Source: Phragmitibacter sp965284365 | Lineage (GTDB): Bacteria; Verrucomicrobiota; Verrucomicrobiia; Verrucomicrobiales; Verrucomicrobiaceae | NCBI GenBank assembly: GCA_965284365.1 | Contig: OZ260079.1 | Coordinates: forward strand, 186,001-250,000 | Length of the DNA stretch: 64,000 bases | Direction of reading: 5' to 3' | Shown here: positions 43,020 to 50,789 of the stretch, one piece after another | Position numbering within the stretch: the stretch's first letter is position 1 | Layout of the letters: every line of letters starts with the position of its first letter | Position numbers and translations under genes: made by a program | Notes under the pieces: model-generated | Databases searched by the model: none | What the model saw: only the letters and a program-made list of their open reading frames with translations | Told to the model about the DNA's origin: nothing

Positions 43020-43358
43020 TCAGTCGTCCAATTCTTCGTAAAGCTTGTGGATCATCGCCGGGACGTCTTCATCAGCCTCAAAATACTGATTCTCGAGGAG
43101 TTCGACACGATCCGCATGCAAGGCAACTGCTTCGTTGATCCGTTCGAATCCTTCATTCGCCACGAGTCGGAAGAGTTCCAAGAACTCTGCAATAACCTTT
43201 TCCGATTTCGGAGCATCAATCGCTTTGAGCGCAGCATGAAGGTTCTCATATTTTGGGATCGCGTTTCGCTCGATTCTTAGCCGGTCAGCAATGCCTGAGA
43301 AGAAAATGTAGTCGTGTATGATCACCGCGCTTTCAGGGTCAAAATTCGGTTCTGCCAT
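43020..43358 (-). CDS. Small acidic helical protein of the immunity island, paralog B
   Basis: A 112-residue paralog of 39202-39537 (MAEPNFDPESAVIIHDYIFF, and the same VPAMIHKLYEELDD ending). First gene of the island in the direction of transcription. The region upstream (43359-43450) has no copy of the truncated small gene seen before paralog A. Confidence 0.55.
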   Translation of the reverse strand: MAEPNFDPESAVIIHDYIFFSGIADRLRIERNAIPKYENLHAALKAIDAPKSEKVIAEFLELFRLVANEGFERINEAVALHADRVELLENQYFEADEDVPAMIHKLYEELDD

Positions 43359-43450
43359 GATTTAAAGTGGAGCTGCGTTCCGTATAATCGGTATCGCGTA
43401 AAAAGACCAGTCTGGAGCAAGGCGGCTTTCTCTAATGGACATTTCCACGT

Positions 43451-44302
43451 GTGGATTCACGGACCACCCTCTCAGGGAATCCCCTGACCCCACGTCTGGG
43501 AAGCGACCTGATAGCGGGGAATTCATGGGTGCTTATGATGGGTCCCATGACAGCGACCCACAACTCCAGCATCCGCAACAGCAATAGCAGCAGCAGCGCC
43601 AGCCAGAATCGTTCCGCCGTTACCGACGCCATTGCAGAAGCCGCAGCATCTTCCGCCACTGCCACCGCAAGCGCAGCGGCAGCCGAGCGCAATCTTCTGA
43701 TCACGAACAGCCGCACGGCCGGCGACACCGGGGTTCCGGATGAATTGCTCATGGAAGCGATCGCCAAGGACAAGTCCGAAGTGGCGCTGGAGCAGTTGCA
43801 CGCCCGTCATAAGGCGGTGCTGCGCGGCGTGATCGCCCGGGTGATCTATAACGACGCCGATGTGGATGACACGCTGCAGGACGTTTTCATCCAGGTGTGG
43901 AACCGCGCGGACACGTATTCCCCTGAAAAAGGCAAGGTGGCCGGATGGCTGATCGTTTTGGCCCGCCGCCGGGCGCTGGATCGCCTGCGTCAGAGCTACG
44001 CTTATGGCAAGGCCTGCGACCGGTTTGAGATCAATGGAAAGGCTGAAACCGCTACCACTTTCAACCATTACAGCAGCGACAAAGCCGAGGGATCGGATCT
44101 CCAGGATCTGTTTGTGAACCTGATGAGCAAGCTGCCTCCTGCGCAGGAACAGATGCTGCGCATGGCGTATTTCGAAGGGAAGTCCCAACGTCAGATTGCG
44201 GCGACGCTGTCGCTGCCGCTCGGGACGGTGAAGACGCGTGTGGAGCTGGGGATGAAGAAGCTCTCCAAGGCGGTGTTGCCGTTGAAGGGGAAGATTGTCT
44301 AA
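43451..44302 (+). CDS. ECF-type sigma factor with a Ser/Ala-rich N-terminal extension
   Basis: A protein of up to 283 residues. The last 185 residues form an ECF sigma of the SigK type: region 2 with LEQLHARHKAVLRGVIARVI and TLQDVFIQVWNRA, then VAGWLIVLARRRALDRLRQS; region 4 with LPPAQEQMLRMAYFEGKSQR, QIAATLSLPLGTVKTRVELG and MKKLSKAVLPLKG. The first 95 residues are Asn/Ser then Ala-rich with no recognisable domain. The GTG at 43451 gives the longest frame; an ATG at 43535 shortens it by 28 residues. No anti-sigma gene is adjacent. Confidence 0.85.
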   Translation: MDSRTTLSGNPLTPRLGSDLIAGNSWVLMMGPMTATHNSSIRNSNSSSSASQNRSAVTDAIAEAAASSATATASAAAAERNLLITNSRTAGDTGVPDELLMEAIAKDKSEVALEQLHARHKAVLRGVIARVIYNDADVDDTLQDVFIQVWNRADTYSPEKGKVAGWLIVLARRRALDRLRQSYAYGKACDRFEINGKAETATTFNHYSSDKAEGSDLQDLFVNLMSKLPPAQEQMLRMAYFEGKSQRQIAATLSLPLGTVKTRVELGMKKLSKAVLPLKGKIV

Positions 44303-44983
44303 TTTGAGGTGCGGTGCGTTTAGCGACGCGGCACAGCGAAGAATTTAAAACCCCATCGACGTCCCGCCCCGGAATGCGCTGTAGTTGCGCTCTTGGGCGG
44401 GATGTTTGGTTTTTGGGGGGCTTCGTTTTTGAGATTGATAGCGAAGCCGGCGAAATGCTGAGTTGTCAGTAGTGGATGGAGTCAGTCGCCCCGGCCCGCC
44501 GGAGCAAGCTTCGCCAGAATGCAGCGCGTTAACAACCTTGACGGCAAGACACGCCACATCCCAAAGCTCCGTCAAGCCGGAGCACTCCAAGACGCTTCGC
44601 GCTCGCGACTGACAATTGCGAAGGCGTAGCGATCTGGAGTGCTGTGGGTTTGCTTCGCGTGTTCCTCCTCACGTCGGGCTCCAGATCGCGCACCGGGTTG
44701 CCGAAGTTTTATTACCTTTCTTCCGGAGAGAGGAGCCTGGAAGATGCACACGACGCTCCAGCACAAAGCGCAACCATGGGAAACGAAGCGCGTGCAGCAA
44801 CTTTGAAGGAGTGTGTCATGGCGGCGCCTTTCATTTAGCACTTGGGAGGTTGCGGAGGTGACACAACCCCTTTCAGGGTTGTGACGAGGAGGACGTCTTA
44901 CCCAGGGTTCAACTGGACTGCGCTCAGTCGCAACCCTGGGCTTTAAGGCAGAACGCCGTTGGCGTTCAAATCGGTGCGTGCCG
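44303..44983. other. Non-coding region dense in hairpins and REP-like sequences
   Basis: No credible gene. It holds a long stem CCCGCCC/GGGCGGG at 44363-44401 and a REP-like GGAGCAAGCTTC motif at 44498-44515. It also holds 11-bp arms at 44629-44639 and 44679-44689 (GCGATCTGGAG and its complement). Three consecutive hairpins follow at 44863-44882, 44901-44940 and 44951-44967. Open frames on either strand look like translated repeats. Confidence 0.55.
44863..44967. repeat. Three consecutive hairpins
   Basis: Perfect stems in a row: ACAACCC/GGGTTGT (44863-44882), CCCAGGGTT/AACCCTGGG (44901-44940, with an inner ACTG/CAGT stem) and GAACGCC/GGCGTTC (44951-44967). No T-run follows any of them, so they are probably repeat elements, not terminators. 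Confidence 0.6.
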
Positions 44984-45084
44984 GACACCGAGTGGTGGCG
45001 ATTCCTGAGCCGTCCATTGCTGGGTTGTTGCTGGGGGCTGGCGCGTATGTGTTTGGGATTCGGCGGCGGCGGGTAATGGGCAAA
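44984..45084 (+). pseudogene. Orphan PEP-CTERM sorting-signal tail
   Basis: The plus-strand frame reads IPEPSIAGLLLGAGAYVFG followed by IRRRRVMG: the Pro-Glu-Pro motif, hydrophobic helix and Arg-rich end of a PEP-CTERM protein sorting signal (PEP box at 45004-45012). No export protein body precedes it; upstream is hairpin-rich non-coding DNA. The frame also runs on past the signal without a stop, which a true PEP-CTERM protein would not do. It is most likely the surviving 3' end of a deleted gene. Confidence 0.6.
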
Positions 45085-45110
45085 GTGTTCTTAAGTGAGC
45101 GCGTGGAGGG

Positions 45111-46043
45111 TCAACGCCCTTTGGGATCATACTCAAGATTCCGGGAGCCGACGTTCGGGTTAAGCACTCCCTGGATGAGGGCGAAATGGTCGCCACCAGC
45201 GATCATATCGACGATCACGCTTCCATAGGTGCCGTCGCCGAACTTCACCCAGTATTTGCGAGTCACATCACTCTTCCACTCTCGCTCCGGGAGGGATGCA
45301 GGCATCTCAATGGTCTGGATGGAAGCATAGCCGGACTCGGGTGCGGTGAAGTCATAATCATCAAATCTTGGCTGGAGGCTGCCTCCGTCCGGCACCGTGA
45401 TTTCCATCCGCCAATCGAACTTTCTATTGAAATTGGACTCGTCAGCTTTTTTGTCTTTATCACGGGTCCAACAGCGAAGCGTGATAAACTTCCCTGTGTC
45501 CGCATTGCGTGCCTCCAGGGGACAATTCATAGCAGTACCATCGCGAGGTATGCGCCTGGTTTTTCGGCCAATACGTATGGTCTCGGAGGCGCGCGTCGGT
45601 CGATACAATGAGAAGATCACCGGATCGCTCTTGTCCGGCTTGTGGATGCCGCGGCCAAAATTATCGCCATAGTCGAAGCCGTCGCCCGATATGCGGCCCG
45701 TGTGTCCGGCTGCCTTGTCATAATTGGGATAGCAATAGAATCCCGCTTTTAAAACTGTCACATAAATACTCATGCCATGAGTGCGGACCGTGAACTTGCC
45801 GTCCTTGTCGCTTTGATAGCTTAACTTGGAACCACCGCCCCCGATCTTGTTGTTTACTGAGACGTGAACATCCGCATCCGGGATCGGTTTGCCATCCTGG
45901 TCCAAGACGATCCCATAAAAGGTTACCGGTGTGAAGATGACCGATAAAAACGCGACCCGGACACCACAACTGCGAAGGAAGGGAAAGAGCAACACCAACA
46001 CTACGATGGCAATGATGATGGTGGTGGTGCGGCGTGTTGACAC
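45111..46043 (-). CDS. Membrane-anchored Ig-like (carboxypeptidase-regulatory) protein, paralog 1
   Basis: A 310-residue protein. An N-terminal membrane segment (TTTIIIAIVVLVLLFPFLRS) is followed by a carboxypeptidase-regulatory-like beta domain (TPVTFYGIVLDQDGKPIPDA, then DKDGKFTVRTHGMSIYVTVL). A conserved second half contains MEITVPDGGSLQPRFDDYDF, WVKFGDGTYGSVIVDMIAGG and DHFALIQGVLNPNVGSRNLE. It lines up with the next two genes over its whole length. Function unknown; probably periplasmic or surface-located. GTG start. The three genes are separated by 119 and 24 bases. Confidence 0.6.
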   Translation of the reverse strand: MSTRRTTTIIIAIVVLVLLFPFLRSCGVRVAFLSVIFTPVTFYGIVLDQDGKPIPDADVHVSVNNKIGGGGSKLSYQSDKDGKFTVRTHGMSIYVTVLKAGFYCYPNYDKAAGHTGRISGDGFDYGDNFGRGIHKPDKSDPVIFSLYRPTRASETIRIGRKTRRIPRDGTAMNCPLEARNADTGKFITLRCWTRDKDKKADESNFNRKFDWRMEITVPDGGSLQPRFDDYDFTAPESGYASIQTIEMPASLPEREWKSDVTRKYWVKFGDGTYGSVIVDMIAGGDHFALIQGVLNPNVGSRNLEYDPKGR

Positions 46044-46162
46044 GAATCAGAAGAATCAGTTTCTCTTCTGATTGTCGGAGCAAATGCGAGTGAAGTCCAG
46101 AGGGATGATCTGGCATGAGGAGCGTCGTCGGTCAAAGTGTTGGTCAGTCAACACTTTGAGTA

Positions 46163-47077
46163 TCAACGCTGTTTCGGATCCGCTTCCATATTGCGGGAAC
46201 CGGTCTTGGGATTGAGGAGACCTTTGACTATGGCAAAATGATCCCCATGGGCGATCATTTCAACCTTCAAGCTGCCAAACGTCCCATCATCAAAACTAAG
46301 CCAATAAGTTTTAGATACCATATCCTTCCATTCTCGCCCTTCCAGTGACGCGGGCATATCGATAGTCTGAACCTTGGCGTAGCCGGACGCTGGCGCAATG
46401 AAATCATAGTCGTCCAGCCTTGGCTGAAGACTTCCGTTTGAGACGGCAATCTCCATGCGCCAATCATAGTGTCCCTCGGGAGTCTTAATTTCTTCATGTG
46501 TCCAGCAGCGCAATACGATGCTCTTCCCGAGATCGCGGTCTTTTTCCTTCAAGGCAAAAACGACTGATGTGCCGTCGCGCGGCAGAGAAACTTCCTTCCT
46601 GGGGATGCGAACGGTTTCAGTAGGCAGAAATGGCCGGTACAGTGTAAAGATGAAGGGGGCGCTTTTCACTGGCTGGTGAACCGCACTCCCATTTAACTTT
46701 GCATACAGAAAGCCTCCGCCCGAATACCGGCCCGTCTTCCCACTCAACGGATCGTAGGACGGGTATCGATAGTAGCCGGGGCTGGTAATGTTCATAGAGA
46801 TACTCATCCCTCGCTCGTGAATGACGAATTCGCCGTTTTTGTCGCTTCGCAGTTTCAGCTTTGGCCCCTTACCGGAAGGTCGATCAAGCACCGAAACCTC
46901 TACGTCTGCATCTGGAATGGGTGCGCCATGCTGATCCACTACTTTCCCATAGAAGGTCACGGGTGTGTAGAAAACCGAGGCAAATCTGATGGACTGCCAA
47001 CAGCCCCGCCCGAAGGGTAGGCACAGGCTTAACAATGCGATGACGATGATTCCGGCTGTGACTCGTCCTGAGGACAT
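46163..47077 (-). CDS. Membrane-anchored Ig-like (carboxypeptidase-regulatory) protein, paralog 2
   Basis: A 304-residue paralog of its neighbours. Hydrophobic start (AGIIVIALLSLCLPFGRGC), a domain beginning TPVTFYGKVVDQHGAPIPDA, then LQPRLDDYDFIAPASGYAKV, WLSFDDGTFGSLKVEMIAHG and DHFAIVKGLLNPKTGSRNME. It is closer to paralog 1 than to paralog 3. No catalytic motif seen. Confidence 0.6.
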   Translation of the reverse strand: MSSGRVTAGIIVIALLSLCLPFGRGCWQSIRFASVFYTPVTFYGKVVDQHGAPIPDADVEVSVLDRPSGKGPKLKLRSDKNGEFVIHERGMSISMNITSPGYYRYPSYDPLSGKTGRYSGGGFLYAKLNGSAVHQPVKSAPFIFTLYRPFLPTETVRIPRKEVSLPRDGTSVVFALKEKDRDLGKSIVLRCWTHEEIKTPEGHYDWRMEIAVSNGSLQPRLDDYDFIAPASGYAKVQTIDMPASLEGREWKDMVSKTYWLSFDDGTFGSLKVEMIAHGDHFAIVKGLLNPKTGSRNMEADPKQR

Positions 47078-47101
47078 GGTTATTTGTTCGACTCTTTCAG
47101 G

Positions 47102-48016
47102 TCATTCTGAATCTGTCGAGCATGGATCAGAAACACCCAAAACCTTTCGCCAAGGCGAAGCTGCGGGATCAACGGTCACATTTCTCGACCCGGGCTTTGG
47201 GTTCCTGTAACCGCTGACTACGGCGAAATGATGGCCACCCGCGATCATGCGCACACTCAGAACACCATAGGTATCATCATCAAACTTTACCCAGTAAGAC
47301 TGTTTCTCGTCGCTTTTTGGGATCGGACGATCCTGCGTTGCGGCCATATTGATGAGATCATTGGGCACGTAGCCGCCTGGCGGTGCGGTAAAGTCCAGGT
47401 TGTCTAAACGACGCTGGATGGATCCGCCAGCTACGGAGACTTCAAGTCCCCGGCTTCTATTTCTGGCTCCAGGCCACCAACGAAGGATCAGTTCCTGGGG
47501 AGCATTGCCGAGAGCCATGCGCGCAGGTTCTCCTGTAAGTGGAACCATGATCTCCTGCTCCCGGATTTGAATGAGCGGCTCGAGATCTGGAGGATCATAC
47601 AGGACGAAGACAACAGGGCTGCCGCGACTTGGCTTGTGGATGCCGTCGCCAAGGTTAGTACCATAATCAAAACCGCCCCTCGATCTCCCCGGAACAGCTG
47701 TGTCCTTTGGCATCTGGAAGCAGCCTTCCTTTTCGACGCGTACCGTGAGGCTCATGCCCATTGACCAGAGGGTAAATCGTCCATTGGCATCAGCCTTTGC
47801 TTCGAACTCCTTACCCTTTCCGAAAAGCTTATTGAGGACCGTACAATGCACCTCTGCGTGCGGTATGGGCACGCCATCCTGGGTAACGACTTTCCCATAA
47901 AACACGATGGGCGTGAACTGGAGGAGCGGTATGCAGAACAGGAATGAAATCAGAAGAAGCGCAGCCGGGACGAGCAACAAGCAACCCGCGACTCGGAATG
48001 GCTTTGGTATGTTCAT
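47102..48016 (-). CDS. Membrane-anchored Ig-like (carboxypeptidase-regulatory) protein, paralog 3
   Basis: A 304-residue paralog, the most diverged of the three. Hydrophobic start (VAGCLLLVPAALLLISFLFC), domain beginning TPIVFYGKVVTQDGVPIPHA, and the conserved second half (IQRRLDNLDFTAPPGGYVPN, WVKFDDDTYGVLSVRMIAGG, HHFAVVSGYRNPKPGSRNVT). It is the first of the three in transcription order and stands 24 bases before paralog 2. It begins 48 bases downstream of the kinase-like gene stop. Confidence 0.6.
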   Translation of the reverse strand: MNIPKPFRVAGCLLLVPAALLLISFLFCIPLLQFTPIVFYGKVVTQDGVPIPHAEVHCTVLNKLFGKGKEFEAKADANGRFTLWSMGMSLTVRVEKEGCFQMPKDTAVPGRSRGGFDYGTNLGDGIHKPSRGSPVVFVLYDPPDLEPLIQIREQEIMVPLTGEPARMALGNAPQELILRWWPGARNRSRGLEVSVAGGSIQRRLDNLDFTAPPGGYVPNDLINMAATQDRPIPKSDEKQSYWVKFDDDTYGVLSVRMIAGGHHFAVVSGYRNPKPGSRNVTVDPAASPWRKVLGVSDPCSTDSE

Positions 48017-48064
48017 TGAGAGGACAACTGCACGACCGCTACCAATGAACCAACAAGCCCTCGT

Positions 48065-50638
48065 TTACTTCATCTTCTTCAACCGATCCTGCGTCCAGGT
48101 CAGACCTTCAGTGATGGTCTGATCCGTGCCGTGTTTGGCTTTGAGTTCCTCCCACTGAGCGGAGGCTTTGGTGAAGGATGTCTTGGCGAGGCTGGCATTT
48201 TTGGTCATCTCGCCACTGCGGCCGAGGATGCCGTAGAGTTGGGCGAGGAGGACGCCGCAGGTCTTGCGATCCAGTTCATCCAACTTGCTGGCGGCAGAGC
48301 CGGTTAAGAGAGTCTGCAGGCGGTCGGAGGCGGCTTGAGCGAGGGGGATGGCGTCCTTGGCGCGGCTGAGATCGCAGAAGAGCTGGGCCTGCTGGCCCTG
48401 CTGGCGGGCGAGTTCGGAGAGGAAGCGGGTATTGGCGGGGTTTTCCTTGCTGAGGTCGTCCAGGGTTTGCACCGCCATGGTCTGCTTGCGGATGGCTTCA
48501 GACGAATTGCCGAGATCGCGCTCCAGCACGGCGATGTCTCCGTAGCTGCGGGCGAGGAGGTAACGCGCGTCCGCCCACTGGGGATGCTGGCGAACCAGTT
48601 CCATGAGGATCGCCTGGGCTTCGGCCTGCGCTTCCTTGGCGTCATTGGTGCCGAGCTTCCCGGCGACGATTTCGCCAAACTCTATATAAGCTTCCGCGAG
48701 TGTGAGTGCCTGCTCCTGATTGTTAGGTGCAGCGCGCTCGACGAGCTTTACCATGAGTTCCATGGAGTCGAAGAGCGCCTTCATGGCGTCATCGAGTTTG
48801 CCTTCATCCCGCAGTGTCAGCGCTTGCTCGATCTGGCTGCGCGAGACGAGGAACTGCTCGGGTACGGAGCGCTGTCCTTCGAACCACTTTTGATCCATGA
48901 GCAGGGGCACATGGTTGAGAGCGTCCACGGCTTCCGATGTGCGGCCATCGCGACGGGCGCGTTTGCCAAATTCGTACCAGGCCATGGCGGTTTCGAAGCG
49001 TGTGCCACGATTTTCCGAATCCTTTTCCAAAGCCGGCGTGAGTGATTTCACCGCTTCCTGGAAATAGATAAACGCCTCGCTACGGTGACCATCATCGGCT
49101 TTCAGCGTGCCGAGCCAGCGGCAGGTGCGGCCGAGCAAAGCCTGCCGGCGGGGGAGATCGACATGCTGCGGTTCCTTCTGCAACAGCGTGGTCAGGGTCT
49201 GCTGCGCCAGTTCAAAATAATGCCGGGCTTCATCCCGCTTCTGCTTCCGCATGAGGAGCTGCGCGGTATTGAAGGTATTGCGCGCCAGCTCGGGGAGCAG
49301 ATCGGCGTTGTTATTGATCCGCTCACGCTCCTTCTCATAAAAGAGCAGCGCGTCGTTGATCTGTTTCTCGGAGATTTCTGCATGCAATCCCAGGCCGGTG
49401 GGCAGGGCGAGCAACTGCGTGAGGAAGTTATCCACGGCTTCCTGCGACATCTGAAGGTTTGCATCCGCCAGGCGTTTCGCCTCCCGCGCCTCCGCGACCT
49501 GGACGGAGAGCCGAGAGATGGTGTCCTCCCGAGTGGAGACCTCATGCGCGCTCTGTTCAGTGATGGTGCCGATGGTGGACTCGGCTTTCTTGGCGCGGTG
49601 CAGGGTGGCCCACCAGTAAGTCATGGCGGCGATAAAAGCCCCGCCCAGGATCACCGCGGACATGCGCAGCAGCACGACCTTCCGCGCCTGACGCCGCTTC
49701 TCGATCTCGATCTTTTCCCGCGCATCTTCGAGCAGGAAATCCGCTTCCAGCTTCTCAAAGTCGCGCATGACTTCGCGCAGATCCGGCCAACGAACCTTCG
49801 GATCGAGAGCCAGGCATTTATCGATGATCTGGCGGCGGCGCTCATCCCACTTGGAAGCAGGTTTCGCGGGCCACGTGACCTCGGGATGATGCCGCACGGC
49901 GTGCATGATGGCGTGGCCATCCATGGCAGGGACGGCACCCCGGGCAGCGCGTTGCGCCTGCAACTGTTCGTTGAAGACTTCTTCGGCCCGGGGGAACTTC
50001 CCCGTCAGGAGGCGGAATGCGACCACACCGAAGGAATACACGTCCCACTGCGTGCCATGCGTGGCCAGACCGTCCGGCCGCTCCGCCTGCTCCGGCGAAA
50101 GGTACATGAAATGGTCTGTGGCCTCGAAATGATGGATGCCGCCGATCCATCCCTGCACGGGGTCGCAGATCTTCGTCGCGCTGGCCTGGTCGTCCTCCAA
50201 AAGGACGTTCCGTGGCTTCAGATTGCAATGGACGAGATTGTGTTTGTGCAGCCATGCCATGGCATCGCACACCTCATAGATGTAGCGCCAGGCTTCATCC
50301 GGCGGCACCTTGCCACAGCAGGTTTCCAGCGTGGGGGATTCCCAGGTCTTCTTCCCCTTCCCGTCTTCCGTCATGAAGCCCACGAGGGGCACGGCCTGAA
50401 AGTAGGGGCTACTGTCGAAATCAAAGGCGATGGGGCGCAGGAGGCCGGGATGCTCCGGCATGGTCTGCAGGCCGCGCGATGCGATGCCCAGCAGCTTCCG
50501 GTTGATGGCCATGGAACTGAAGACCTTGACCGCACAGGGCACCTTCGAGTCCAAGGCCACGGCGCGGTAAACAGCGCCGCAACTTCCGCGCCCGATGAGG
50601 TCCTGCAATTCTAGTCCGGCTATCTGTGGCAAACTCAT
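48065..50638 (-). CDS. Receptor-type serine/threonine pseudokinase with TPR ectodomain
   Basis: An 857-residue membrane protein. The kinase-like domain (about 1-305) keeps the glycine loop GRGSCG, Lys38 in CAVKVF and the SPEQAERPDG activation end, but two catalytic motifs are degraded. HRD reads HCN at 137-139 with Asn in place of the catalytic Asp, and DFG reads DPV at 159-161. A coiled segment leads to a membrane helix (about 331-350: LLRMSAVILGGAFIAAMTYW). The extracytoplasmic half is TPR-like (ELAQQTLTTLLQKEPQHVDL, ARYLLARSYGDIAVLERDLG and others). It is probably an inactive or weakly active kinase that binds partners. It precedes the three Ig-like genes on the same strand. Confidence 0.8.
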   Translation of the reverse strand: MSLPQIAGLELQDLIGRGSCGAVYRAVALDSKVPCAVKVFSSMAINRKLLGIASRGLQTMPEHPGLLRPIAFDFDSSPYFQAVPLVGFMTEDGKGKKTWESPTLETCCGKVPPDEAWRYIYEVCDAMAWLHKHNLVHCNLKPRNVLLEDDQASATKICDPVQGWIGGIHHFEATDHFMYLSPEQAERPDGLATHGTQWDVYSFGVVAFRLLTGKFPRAEEVFNEQLQAQRAARGAVPAMDGHAIMHAVRHHPEVTWPAKPASKWDERRRQIIDKCLALDPKVRWPDLREVMRDFEKLEADFLLEDAREKIEIEKRRQARKVVLLRMSAVILGGAFIAAMTYWWATLHRAKKAESTIGTITEQSAHEVSTREDTISRLSVQVAEAREAKRLADANLQMSQEAVDNFLTQLLALPTGLGLHAEISEKQINDALLFYEKERERINNNADLLPELARNTFNTAQLLMRKQKRDEARHYFELAQQTLTTLLQKEPQHVDLPRRQALLGRTCRWLGTLKADDGHRSEAFIYFQEAVKSLTPALEKDSENRGTRFETAMAWYEFGKRARRDGRTSEAVDALNHVPLLMDQKWFEGQRSVPEQFLVSRSQIEQALTLRDEGKLDDAMKALFDSMELMVKLVERAAPNNQEQALTLAEAYIEFGEIVAGKLGTNDAKEAQAEAQAILMELVRQHPQWADARYLLARSYGDIAVLERDLGNSSEAIRKQTMAVQTLDDLSKENPANTRFLSELARQQGQQAQLFCDLSRAKDAIPLAQAASDRLQTLLTGSAASKLDELDRKTCGVLLAQLYGILGRSGEMTKNASLAKTSFTKASAQWEELKAKHGTDQTITEGLTWTQDRLKKMK

Positions 50639-50732
50639 GACAACACTTCACTCACACACTCACCGCGCAACTGCGCGCGCGGCCCATTGGAGCACATTTC
50701 CCTGTTCCCTGACAACGCCTTAATCTGAGAAC

Positions 50733-50771
50733 GGCCAGGTTTGCTCCATCGCATGGAAGCAAATCCTGGCC
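50733..50771. repeat. Long imperfect hairpin between branching enzyme and kinase-like gene
   Basis: A 7-bp perfect outer stem, GGCCAGG/CCTGGCC, continues inward with TTTGC/GCAAA and CCA/TGG after small bulges. It lies 18 bases past the glgB stop. No T-run follows on the minus strand, so it may slow or stabilise the transcript but is not a classical terminator. Confidence 0.45.
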
Positions 50772-50789
50772 GGTATCATCGGGCGTCGA

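Noticed and set aside
36659..43358. Reading the small-gene island as a prophage or plasmid fragment
   Set aside because: No integrase, phage structural gene, replication gene or tRNA attachment site is present. The families resemble immunity proteins, not phage genes.
44572..44988. Minus-strand frame of 138 codons in the hairpin block
   Set aside because: It consists of translated hairpins and repeats, with no start context or family match.
49085..50614. Plus-strand frame of 509 codons over the kinase-like gene
   Set aside because: It is the antisense shadow of the kinase gene; the minus-strand frame carries the kinase and TPR motifs.
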